A stretch of DNA of 64,000 bases from Paenibacillus sp. FSL R7-0337. Its GTDB lineage: Bacteria > Bacillota > Bacilli > Paenibacillales > Paenibacillaceae. The notes beneath the pieces are model-generated. The model did no database searches, was not told the origin of the DNA, and saw only the letters and a program-made list of their open reading frames with translations. Below are positions 54,005 through 62,143 of the stretch, piece after piece. How positions within the stretch are numbered: position 1 is the first letter of the stretch; each line of letters opens with the position of its first letter. Where the stretch lies: NCBI RefSeq assembly GCF_037969875.1, contig NZ_CP150218.1, forward strand, positions 1,674,001 through 1,738,000, given 5' to 3'. Position numbers and translations under genes: made by a program.

Positions 54005-56331
54005 ACTCTTCTCTGATTGGACTGTGACGCTAACTCCAGGATTGCACCCGGCGGGCATGGCACCGCCTCACTGCCGAATCCGGCGAAGCTTATCGATTCG
54101 CTGTTGCCCGGCGCTGCCGTAACCGTGATCTCTTCGCGGCCAATCTGCAGCCGGAAGCTGCCTCCGCGCAGGATTACCGGCAGCTCAATGGAACTCCAGG
54201 TCTCCGGCAGAGACGGCTTAAGGGTGACGATCTGTCCATCAAAGCGCACACCCGCGAAGCCAAGAACCGCAGCCATCCACGCGCCCCCATTTGCAGCGGG
54301 ATGGGTCCCGCCAATATAGAGATCGCCGACATACTGCTTCGACTCACCGGTAAGATCTACGGTGGCAGTGCGCATGAAATACGGATATCCCCAGTCCGGC
54401 AAGCCGATATCCGTTGCAGCCAGCGCGTAGATACAGGCGCTGAGGCTGGAACCATGCTCGGTTCGCGGCTCATAGAATTCCCAATTGGCCTGCTTCACTT
54501 CCCTGCTGAACCGGCTCTTGAACAGATGTAACATCAGCACCACATCGGCCTGCTTCAGGATTCTTGTGGTTGCAGCCAGCCCATTGCCTCCGCCCCAGTA
54601 CTCATTCGGGTGAATGACCCGTGCCTTCAGCTCAGCCAGAGACACATCCTCCAGTTGCAAATAACGGTCGAATTGTTCAATCACCAGCGTATCCGGGTCC
54701 GGCTGCGGGACGTAGAGCTGTGCCAGCATTGCAGTGAATTCATCCAGGAACGGCCCGTCAGAATAAGGTTCAGCAAGACCGTTATACACGGCCGGATATT
54801 TGTCCTGCAACCGTTCTGCTGTCCGCAAGGCAATCTTCAGTGTCTCCTGAACCATGGCACTCGTAAATGCATTATTATTCACCCGCTCATGGTATTCATC
54901 CGGGCCGGTAACATCCAGCAGCTCATAACGCCGCTTCACAGGATTATAGTGAGCATAGGAATAGAAGAAACGCGCACATTCCCAGATGACCTCCGCCCCG
55001 CCGTCCGCCAGGATGCTGTCATCTCCCGTGAAGGTCACGTATTGCCAGATTCCATGCACGACATCTGCACTGATATGAATCTGCTTATCGCGGAAATAGG
55101 TCCGCATGGGCCGCCCGGTAAATACATCGTTCACATTGAACAGAGTGCAGGCATCATCCCCCGTATCCTGACTCTCCCAGGCATAAAAAGCGCCCAAATA
55201 TCCGTACTCTGCCGCCTTCCGCCGCGCACCGTCCAGCGTGTGGATACGGTACATCATCAGATTACGCGCAATCCCCGGGTCGCTGTGCAGGAAAAAGGGA
55301 AGCATGAACATTTCTGTATCCCAGAATACCGCACCCTTATAGACCTGCCCGGACAAGCCGCGCGCCGGAATCGAGACCTTCTCCGACTTCGTCGGTGCAA
55401 TAATCAGCAGCTGATACATACTGTAGCGCAGTGCGAACTGCGCTTCTTCATCGCCTTCAATGACACAATCGCTGCGTGACCATCGCTCCGCCCACTTGCA
55501 CCGGTGCGCCTCCAGCAGTCCAGCATATCCTGTAGCGGCTGCTGCCTGGACGGTCTGCACCGCCCAATCATCAGGGGAGCCCTCACCAGTGCCGTCTTCG
55601 GCATCCAGACCTGTGAATACTGCTGCATATTTGTACCACTCATAAGTCTCTCCGGCCTTGGCATCAAAAGAAATATGACGGAGCGCCCTCCCCATGTCTG
55701 TGATTATGTCTATGTCCATCACTGTACCTTGTTCTGCTAAGCTGAACTCTGTATGCTCCGCCACCGCCACCGGCAGCCCCAGCTCCCCGGTAACCACTGT
55801 TGACAGCAGCCCCCCGCCGGCAGAGCGGCTCTGCTGCTCCAGCAGATGGGGGCCGTTGATATCCCACACCGCGCCATCGATTCCCGTCGTAATCTCTATC
55901 CGGCAATCGGCAGTGCAGTGCAGAGTCCATCTGGCGGCCAGCAGATGGAGCTGGTCCATGCTGGCGAACCGCTCTGCGGTCAGGGTCAGTCTGCCGCCCT
56001 CGCGGACACCGAACACCGTCTCCCTACGATGAACTGCGGAACGGAGATCCAGACGTTGTGTATGCTCCAGGGGTTCTATTTCCAATACGCTTAGCTTTAT
56101 GCCGTCACTGGTGATTAACGTATACAGTCCATTCGGGGCGTTCACCGGCTCGCGCCATTTCTCGCCCGCCCGGTCATATACTCCGGCTAACGTAACCGCC
56201 GCAAGCTGCTCCTTTCCGAACTCTTCAAGCACTCCCCGGAAGCCCATATAACCATTGCCGGTCATATATTTGTTGCCGTTCGCCGTAATCCGCCAGGGCT
56301 CGAAGCTGTGCTCGCTAACCGTCCAGTCCAT
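54001..56331 (-). CDS. Glycoside hydrolase family 65 phosphorylase (second copy)
   Basis: A 776-residue GH65 enzyme, a family of inverting phosphorylases that split alpha-glucosides (maltose, trehalose, kojibiose, nigerose and others) with phosphate to beta-glucose 1-phosphate. N-terminal beta-sandwich, (alpha/alpha)6 barrel and C-terminal cap are of normal size. The catalytic acid is Glu479 in GPDEYHE, followed by VNNNAFTSAM. It begins on the stop codon of the upstream GH65 gene (TAATG-type overlap), so it is coupled to it. The acceptor sugar cannot be told from sequence. Confidence 0.93.
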   Translation of the reverse strand: MDWTVSEHSFEPWRITANGNKYMTGNGYMGFRGVLEEFGKEQLAAVTLAGVYDRAGEKWREPVNAPNGLYTLITSDGIKLSVLEIEPLEHTQRLDLRSAVHRRETVFGVREGGRLTLTAERFASMDQLHLLAARWTLHCTADCRIEITTGIDGAVWDINGPHLLEQQSRSAGGGLLSTVVTGELGLPVAVAEHTEFSLAEQGTVMDIDIITDMGRALRHISFDAKAGETYEWYKYAAVFTGLDAEDGTGEGSPDDWAVQTVQAAAATGYAGLLEAHRCKWAERWSRSDCVIEGDEEAQFALRYSMYQLLIIAPTKSEKVSIPARGLSGQVYKGAVFWDTEMFMLPFFLHSDPGIARNLMMYRIHTLDGARRKAAEYGYLGAFYAWESQDTGDDACTLFNVNDVFTGRPMRTYFRDKQIHISADVVHGIWQYVTFTGDDSILADGGAEVIWECARFFYSYAHYNPVKRRYELLDVTGPDEYHERVNNNAFTSAMVQETLKIALRTAERLQDKYPAVYNGLAEPYSDGPFLDEFTAMLAQLYVPQPDPDTLVIEQFDRYLQLEDVSLAELKARVIHPNEYWGGGNGLAATTRILKQADVVLMLHLFKSRFSREVKQANWEFYEPRTEHGSSLSACIYALAATDIGLPDWGYPYFMRTATVDLTGESKQYVGDLYIGGTHPAANGGAWMAAVLGFAGVRFDGQIVTLKPSLPETWSSIELPVILRGGSFRLQIGREEITVTAAPGNSESISFAGFGSEAVPCPPGAILELASQSNQRRV

Positions 56332-58634
56332 TACACAGCCATCCCTTCAGCAAGCGGAAGCTCAATCCCAGCTTCATCTACGGTCACCCGCTGATCATAG
56401 ATCAGCACCTCTGCGCTTCCGCCATTTACCGCTCTGAAGGAAACCGCCTCCGCATTTACCGTAATGCCCAGCAGTACGCCCCTGCAGATCACCTGGAAGC
56501 TGTAGACGGTCCACTGCTGCGGCAGCACCGGCCAGAAGGACAGGCAATCTCCATCCGAGCGCATCCCGCCGAAGCCATAGACGATGTTCATCCACGCTGC
56601 GGCGATTGATGTGGTGTGCAGCCCTTCCCGGGTATTGCGATTATAATTGTCCAGATCCAGACGCGTGGCGAACTCGAAGAACCGGTACGCTTCCTCCGGC
56701 TTGCCGAGTTCATTGGCCAGAATCGAGTGAATGGACGGCGAGAGCGAGGACTCATGAATACATCTCGGTTCATAATATTCGTAATTCGCCAGCTTGGCCT
56801 CGCGGGAGAATTGCCCGTTATACAGGAACATGAACATCAGCACATCCGGCTGCTTGATCATATCGTAACGGTACAGGCGATCATAAGACCAGTTAGCGTA
56901 GAGCGGGAACTCGGACACCGGAATGGAGTGAATGTCGAGATGCGGCATATCGAAGAATCCGTCATGCTCCTCATATAGGCCGCTGCCGGGGTCGAACGGG
57001 ATTTTCATCTGTGCACGCTTGTAATCCCAGTCAGCCAGTTCCTCCTCACGGAGCGCAGTAGCCGCTATAACCGCCGCATATTTCTCCGGCGTCTCCGCCT
57101 TCATTAGGGCTACCGTTTCGAGCGTATATTCGAATAACTTCTGGGCCATCAGATTGATGTAGCAGTTATTGTTTACCATGAGCTGGAATTCGTCAGGTCC
57201 CATCACACCATAATATCCGTATTCCCCGGTGCGCTGCCCCCATTGGCCGCGTGATGCATAGAACCGGCTGATCTGAATCAGCATCTCGGCCCCTTTGCTG
57301 TAAAGGAATTCCCGGTCGCCTGTATTATTCATATAATGCCAGATTCCGTAGGAGACGGCCGTCCCGACATGAAGCTGCAGGTTGGAGTGCTGCCACAGGT
57401 CACAGCTCTCTGTTCCGTCTATTGTGGCAATCGGGTAAAAAGCCCCTTCGCAATCCACCTCGTGCCCGCGCTGCAGCGCCTCCGGCAACGTCTTGTAGCG
57501 GAATTCCAGCAGGCTGCGGGCCGCCTTCGGATTATTGAACAGATAGAACGGCAGGCAATAAGACTCCGTATCCCAAAAGGCAAGGCCCCGGTAGGCTTCA
57601 CCTGTCAACCCTTTGGCACCGATGTTGTACCCGGGATGGTCCCCGTGATACGTCTGATACAGCTGAAAAATACAAAAACGGATGCCCTGTTGATTCTCCG
57701 GGTCTCCTTCAATCCGGATATCACTGACAGCCCAGATACCGCTCCAATAGGCGGCCTGGTCAGCAAGCACCTCTTCCTCTACCAGCCGGTCCGCTGCTGC
57801 TGCAAGCTCCATGCCTTTTGTCCAGAGATGGTCTGCTGCTCGTGAAGTATTACTGCCTGTCACATTGACTACCAGCTTCGTGAAGGAAGCAGGCTCGCCT
57901 TCAGCCAGCATAAGCGAGAATTGTTGCCCGATATAGCGGTCCTCATCCACAAGCTCCGTATTCAGCTCCTGCGAAGACTTCAGGACAAAGCCTGAGAACA
58001 GCTGATTCCCGGTCGTTAGCGTACGGGCCATAATGGCAGTCACCGCACTCTCCTCTCCGCTGCGCAGCTCCCTCCACATGCTCTGGCCGTGTTCCTCATG
58101 GATCATGCCGAAGTCAAGCCCTGTGCGAACATCCACCGTACCCGTGAAATTAAGCGGCGTGAAGGTGATTTGCTGCATTCCCAGATGAGATGTGGTCATA
58201 CTAACCAGCCGCGTGAAGCAGAGCTTCAGCTTTTTCCCGTCCGCCAGCAGCCAGATGAACTCCCGTGTATAGGTCCCGGTTCGGAAATCCAATCTGCGGG
58301 TGTACTTGTCAATACGGGAATGGGCCAGATCCAGCAGTTCACCATCTACCGAGATCCGGGTATGCAGCCAATCTACCCCATTCACCATATATCGCAGCGA
58401 CCGGATAATACCCTTATAGTGGTTGCCGACCCCCATTTGCTCATTTAGTCCATTGAAATAGCTGCCCGGCAAGGAATCCCCGCTGTAGCCCTCGTCCGCA
58501 TGCCCCCGCACCCCCATGTACTCATTGCCCAGTGAAAAAATCGATTCTGAAGTCCGGTTTCGTTCCGGATCAAAGCCCTCCTCAATAATTGCCCATGGAT
58601 CGACCTTCAGATAGGGATCTGCTACCTTTGCCAT
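56331..58634 (-). CDS. Glycoside hydrolase family 65 phosphorylase (first copy)
   Basis: A 767-residue GH65 enzyme of a different subgroup from its neighbour. The catalytic acid is Glu482 in GPDEFQLMVNNNCY, in place of GPDEYHE in the second copy. Start at 58634 has AAGGAGAG upstream. It heads the operon GH65-GH65-pgmB-esterase. The two enzymes share low similarity, so they probably handle two linkages or chain lengths of the same imported glucan rather than being a recent duplication. No sugar transporter is directly in this operon. Confidence 0.93.
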   Translation of the reverse strand: MAKVADPYLKVDPWAIIEEGFDPERNRTSESIFSLGNEYMGVRGHADEGYSGDSLPGSYFNGLNEQMGVGNHYKGIIRSLRYMVNGVDWLHTRISVDGELLDLAHSRIDKYTRRLDFRTGTYTREFIWLLADGKKLKLCFTRLVSMTTSHLGMQQITFTPLNFTGTVDVRTGLDFGMIHEEHGQSMWRELRSGEESAVTAIMARTLTTGNQLFSGFVLKSSQELNTELVDEDRYIGQQFSLMLAEGEPASFTKLVVNVTGSNTSRAADHLWTKGMELAAAADRLVEEEVLADQAAYWSGIWAVSDIRIEGDPENQQGIRFCIFQLYQTYHGDHPGYNIGAKGLTGEAYRGLAFWDTESYCLPFYLFNNPKAARSLLEFRYKTLPEALQRGHEVDCEGAFYPIATIDGTESCDLWQHSNLQLHVGTAVSYGIWHYMNNTGDREFLYSKGAEMLIQISRFYASRGQWGQRTGEYGYYGVMGPDEFQLMVNNNCYINLMAQKLFEYTLETVALMKAETPEKYAAVIAATALREEELADWDYKRAQMKIPFDPGSGLYEEHDGFFDMPHLDIHSIPVSEFPLYANWSYDRLYRYDMIKQPDVLMFMFLYNGQFSREAKLANYEYYEPRCIHESSLSPSIHSILANELGKPEEAYRFFEFATRLDLDNYNRNTREGLHTTSIAAAWMNIVYGFGGMRSDGDCLSFWPVLPQQWTVYSFQVICRGVLLGITVNAEAVSFRAVNGGSAEVLIYDQRVTVDEAGIELPLAEGMAV

Positions 58635-58798
58635 CTTGGAACTCTCCTTCGCTAAGAGAATACTCGGCCTGCCCCGCCGCCCTATGCGGAGGTTCGGACG
58701 CTCAGTTTCAGAATATCTCTAAGCCCGCACAGGACCAAGGTCAGCTCGTAAGCGAGTTATGTGCATTTGTACGGACATCATTAACATGCGGGAAAACC

Positions 58799-58854
58799 AA
58801 AAAAAGCCGTTCCCTCCCTAGAACTATCCAGAACAGGGGGGAGCTGCTATAATA
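58799..58854 (-). promoter_or_regulatory. Possible GH65 promoter and T-run hairpin
   Basis: A -10-like TATTAT lies at 58849-58854 with only a poor -35. Right after it, TCCCCCCT pairs with AGGGAGGGA (58811-58819 with 58835-58842, one bulge), followed by a seven-T run at 58799-58805. It could be a terminator or attenuator before the GH65 operon. The rest of 58635-58798 shows no recognisable feature. Confidence 0.35.
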
Positions 58855-58917
58855 TCCTATAACACAGGGAAAGGAACCCTTTTCAGGGCAAAAACGTAAC
58901 CAATCTCACACAAATGA

Positions 58918-58933
58918 AGTGAAAATTATCACA
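58918..58933 (+). promoter_or_regulatory. Fnr-type box upstream of fnr
   Basis: AGTGA-AAATTA-TCACA agrees with the Fnr consensus in 9 of 10 fixed positions. A -10-like TATACG at 58955-58960 would put the start near 58967 and the box at about -41.5, suggesting autoactivation. A separate TATAAT at 58993-58998 may serve oxygen-independent expression. Confidence 0.6.
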
Positions 58934-59046
58934 ATGTTAAAAATTCGACACTTTTATACGAAAATATTTAACCATAAAGAGGAATTTCAAGGTATAATTA
59001 ATTTAAAATTTACTGAAAAACTGAGGGAATAAAGGGGATGTCGATT

Positions 59047-59766
59047 ATGATAAAGGAACATTATAATGTTATCGAAGCCCGCGGCAATACAAACTGTTTC
59101 TCCGAACAGAACTTTAACCGCCTGTTGGTCACAATGAAGGAACGCATGGTCCCTGAGGGTTCTCACCTCTTCTGGGAAGGCGACTTTTCGGATAAATTGT
59201 TTTATATCAAGCGTGGACGTGTGAAATTAACCAAATCTACAGACGAAGGCAAAGAACTGATTCTGTATATGTATCAGGCTGGTGATATGGTGGGTCAGGC
59301 TGACCCGTTCTTCAGCACGAAGCACAGCTTCACGGCCGAAGTGATTGAAGAGAGTGAAGTTGGCGTGATCGAGCAGAAGGATCTGGAGATTCTGATCTGC
59401 CAGCACTGCGATTTCGCTATTGACTTCATGAAATGGATGGGGATTCATCACCGTCTCACACAGACGAAATTCCGCGATCTGATGATGTACGGCAAACCGG
59501 GCGCACTCTGCTCCACACTGATCCGACTTGGCAACACCTATGGTGAGAAGACCGGCGACAGCATTCTGATTAACAAAAAAATCACGCATACAGATCTGTC
59601 CAACATGATCGGCGCTACCCGTGAGAGCGTTAACCGCATGCTGAGTGATCTGCGCAAAAAAGATGCAGTGGAGTATGAGAATGGTATGATTGTCATCAAG
59701 GATCTGGCGATGCTTCAGGAAATCTGCCATTGCGAATTATGTCCCAATGAAATTTGCCGAATTTAA
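59047..59766 (+). CDS. fnr: Crp/Fnr family anaerobic regulator, Bacillus Fnr-like
   Basis: A 239-residue regulator: cyclic-nucleotide-binding fold (about 10-125), dimer helix, and winged helix (about 170-225, IGATRESVNRMLSDL). The last residues carry Cys227, Cys229, Cys232 and Cys237 (ICHCELCPNEICRI), as in B. subtilis Fnr where C-terminal cysteines bind the oxygen-sensing [4Fe-4S] cluster; E. coli FNR has them at the N-terminus. The start at 59047 has AGGGG nine nt upstream, while the ATG at 59038 abuts it. Likely targets are pflB, adhE and itself, all with matching boxes in this window. Confidence 0.9.
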   Translation: MIKEHYNVIEARGNTNCFSEQNFNRLLVTMKERMVPEGSHLFWEGDFSDKLFYIKRGRVKLTKSTDEGKELILYMYQAGDMVGQADPFFSTKHSFTAEVIEESEVGVIEQKDLEILICQHCDFAIDFMKWMGIHHRLTQTKFRDLMMYGKPGALCSTLIRLGNTYGEKTGDSILINKKITHTDLSNMIGATRESVNRMLSDLRKKDAVEYENGMIVIKDLAMLQEICHCELCPNEICRI

Positions 59767-59837
59767 TTTCCTATCAATAATACCCTCTATTTACCTCATT
59801 GAAACATATCTGACCCGATAAATTTAATAGAGTGGTC

Positions 59838-59865
59838 AAGGCGCCCTGTCCGGCGTCTTTTTTTC
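59838..59865 (+). terminator. fnr terminator
   Basis: AAGGCGCC / GGCGTCTT stem (one G-T) with a CTGTCC loop, followed by TTTTTTTC. Confidence 0.85.
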
Positions 59866-59902
59866 TTGTCCCGCGATGTATTCACCGTACTGGCGGCACA
59901 TC

Positions 59903-60385
59903 CTATGAACCTTTTACTTCCCAATCATCATAATATTCTGGTGTTACAGGCAGTTCCTCACCCCTAAGGAACTTAGCAGCATATACGGCTAACGGAGAAG
60001 CTGAGTCGAGTGTTATTCTAGTGATATCCACCCATTCCGCCCCACGGGAATCCTGTTCTTCGAACATTGAAATGGCAACAGGCTCTTCTTCCCCGGCCAA
60101 TTCAACCTGATACAAGGCTGCCATATGATGCATTTGTGTAAAGTGATCTTCGTTATACGGGATAAAGAAATCGAAGGTGCCCAGGTTTTGTTGTACCTTT
60201 ACTGTATAACCAGTCTCTTCAACAAACTCTCTGATCAAGCCGTCAACCAGGGATTCACCAGTCTCCAGTCTCCCCCCCGGCAGATCGTATCTTCCGCTAT
60301 AAGGGCCCCTTCCTTTATGGATCACCAGCAGCCTGCCGTCACGCTGACAAATTCCATATACGCCAAAATGGTTAAAGCTTGCCAT
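59903..60385 (-). CDS. NUDIX hydrolase
   Basis: A 160-residue NUDIX-fold protein. The catalytic box GGRLETGESLVDGLIREFVEETGY matches GX5EX7REUXEEXGU (residues 37-59, shortened here). Such enzymes cleave nucleoside diphosphate-linked substrates; the substrate here is unknown. The start at 60385 has GAGGAG upstream. It is 43 bp downstream of the NAD(P)-binding gene on the same strand, possibly one operon. Confidence 0.9.
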   Translation of the reverse strand: MASFNHFGVYGICQRDGRLLVIHKGRGPYSGRYDLPGGRLETGESLVDGLIREFVEETGYTVKVQQNLGTFDFFIPYNEDHFTQMHHMAALYQVELAGEEEPVAISMFEEQDSRGAEWVDITRITLDSASPLAVYAAKFLRGEELPVTPEYYDDWEVKGS

Positions 60386-60428
60386 CGCAGCCCTCTCCTC
60401 CGTTCGTCTTCTAAATAGATCACCTGTA

Positions 60429-61049
60429 TCAGTAAGCTATACCTACACGGGTTCTTATGAAATCGCTAGCATCAATTTGACTATACGTGAATTCCGCTGT
60501 ATCTGCTACAGATATTTCACTGCCTCCTTCGGGCAGAATATCTTGTCTCACACGATAGGTCCCCAAGCGTTCTCCGTTCAGCAGAGCGGTTGGGCACACA
60601 ATGGTCCATTTCAGAGTCGACCGCTCCAACAAGCGATAGGCTTGTTCATGTTCTTCTGCAGCACGGGTGGACCTGCGTTTAGATTCGCTGGATTGGTAAC
60701 GCAGGAGTTCCGGAGAAAGCTCACTTTGAAGAATGCCCGCAGTTCCTACGGTAATAATGCGCTCTATCTCTTCCTCGTACATGGCTCCGATGATAAAAGG
60801 CATACTATCTGTAAGTGTGGTTGTCCCATCGGTGTTCAACGCACTAATCACTACATCATTTCCCTGCACTGCCCGGGCGATATCATCTTGATTAAGAACA
60901 TTACCTTCGATGATCGTGAGGTTGGCATGGAGAGGCTGAACCTTCTCCAGCGTGCGGGCCAGCACGGTCACATGATGTCCATCCTGAAGAGCATGGGTAA
61001 CAATATGGCTCCCCACCCGGCCGGTGGCACCAAGAATCAATATATTCAT
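60429..61049 (-). CDS. NAD(P)-binding protein, NmrA/SDR-like
   Basis: A 206-residue atypical short-chain dehydrogenase-like protein. The dinucleotide motif GATGRVGSHI is at residues 7-16; the usual YxxxK is not obvious. Resembles NAD(P)H-binding NmrA/BVR-B-type proteins. The start at 61049 (MNILILGATG) has CAGGAGG about nine nt upstream; the extension to 61088 is rejected. Function unknown. Confidence 0.88.
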   Translation of the reverse strand: MNILILGATGRVGSHIVTHALQDGHHVTVLARTLEKVQPLHANLTIIEGNVLNQDDIARAVQGNDVVISALNTDGTTTLTDSMPFIIGAMYEEEIERIITVGTAGILQSELSPELLRYQSSESKRRSTRAAEEHEQAYRLLERSTLKWTIVCPTALLNGERLGTYRVRQDILPEGGSEISVADTAEFTYSQIDASDFIRTRVGIAY

Positions 61050-61113
61050 ATGAGAATAACCTCCTGAAGTGTATCTCCTATCACTCATTAATTTTTGGCC
61101 GCTATGCCATCTT

Positions 61114-61851
61114 CTAATTCCTAGTTAACTTAAACACTTCCCGGGCCATCCATTCAATAAAAAAAAGGACAGGAAATTGTGTGGTTACATTTGCTGTTTC
61201 GTAATATTCTTCATTCACATTATAAGGAATTGTGAGATCCGATATCTTGGCCAAAGTAGATTGACGATTGTTGGTGATACTGATAATTTTGCCTTTCTCC
61301 TGTTTGATTTGTCTGAGGAGCGGCAAGGTATAGGGGTTCTCACCTGAGGTAGATAAGGAAATTGTAATGTTATTCTCCCGTAAACTGGCATGTACAGGGA
61401 AGTGCGGATCTTTGATGTACATAGCAAATGTTCCAAGACTGGAGAAATATCTCGCGCCATATTCCGCCATAATGCCTGAACTTCCGGTACCGATAAAAAT
61501 GACTGAGCTGGCTTTTGCAATCAACTGTGCTGCTAATCTGATTTTTTCTTCGATATCTGGATGCTGGGATTGCTCAAAAAATTCATATACGGTATGATGC
61601 GTAGATTTTAAATTTTGCACAGACGCTTTTTTGTGCTGGGATAAAAGCATTTTTAGTTTGACTTTAAACTCCGAAAAGCCCTCGCACTGATTTTTTCTGC
61701 AAAACCGCAAAATAGTCGCTGTTGATACATGCGTTTCATCGGCTAGCTCTCTAATTCGCATGTAGGCCACTTTATCTAAATTTTTTGTAACATAGTTAAA
61801 TATAGACATTTCCAATTCATTATAGGATGAGATTTGTTCATTGGAAAACAT
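61114..61851 (-). CDS. MurR/RpiR family transcriptional regulator
   Basis: A 245-residue regulator: N-terminal HTH (about 1-77, TATILRFCRKNQCEGFSEFK) and a C-terminal SIS sugar-phosphate-binding domain (about 115-235, VIFIGTGSSGIMAEYG). Start follows GAGAGGAG. It is divergent from the PTS permease gene, so it probably controls it with a phosphosugar as ligand. The 292-bp shared intergenic region holds no other gene; AT-rich stretches near 62000 may be its promoters. Confidence 0.92.
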   Translation of the reverse strand: MFSNEQISSYNELEMSIFNYVTKNLDKVAYMRIRELADETHVSTATILRFCRKNQCEGFSEFKVKLKMLLSQHKKASVQNLKSTHHTVYEFFEQSQHPDIEEKIRLAAQLIAKASSVIFIGTGSSGIMAEYGARYFSSLGTFAMYIKDPHFPVHASLRENNITISLSTSGENPYTLPLLRQIKQEKGKIISITNNRQSTLAKISDLTIPYNVNEEYYETANVTTQFPVLFFIEWMAREVFKLTRN

Positions 61852-62143
61852 GACCTTCTCCTCTCAAAAATCGCGTAAACAAGCGGTTTGTATGGATTAA
61901 CGATTTCAATGTATCATACAGCCCCCCATAAAACAACCTGTTTCATTTGTGTAACAAAAGTGAATCGGTGTCAAAGCAAACAAAAACTTAAAAACTATAT
62001 ATTTTCTCTGATGAAATGCGTATTATGGCCCTATAACATATGTTTGAGTTACCGGATTACAACTGGCTATACGCGTCCATGGCCAGGCAGCAGCAGAGCT
62101 GAATCAATCTTTTATATTGATACCAAAGGGGTAATCATACGCC

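Noticed and set aside
62052..62100. BglG/LicT-type antiterminator target before the PTS gene (GGATTACAACTG...CAGGCAGCAGC)
   Set aside because: Only partial match to the RAT consensus, the internal loop is too long, and no overlapping terminator follows.
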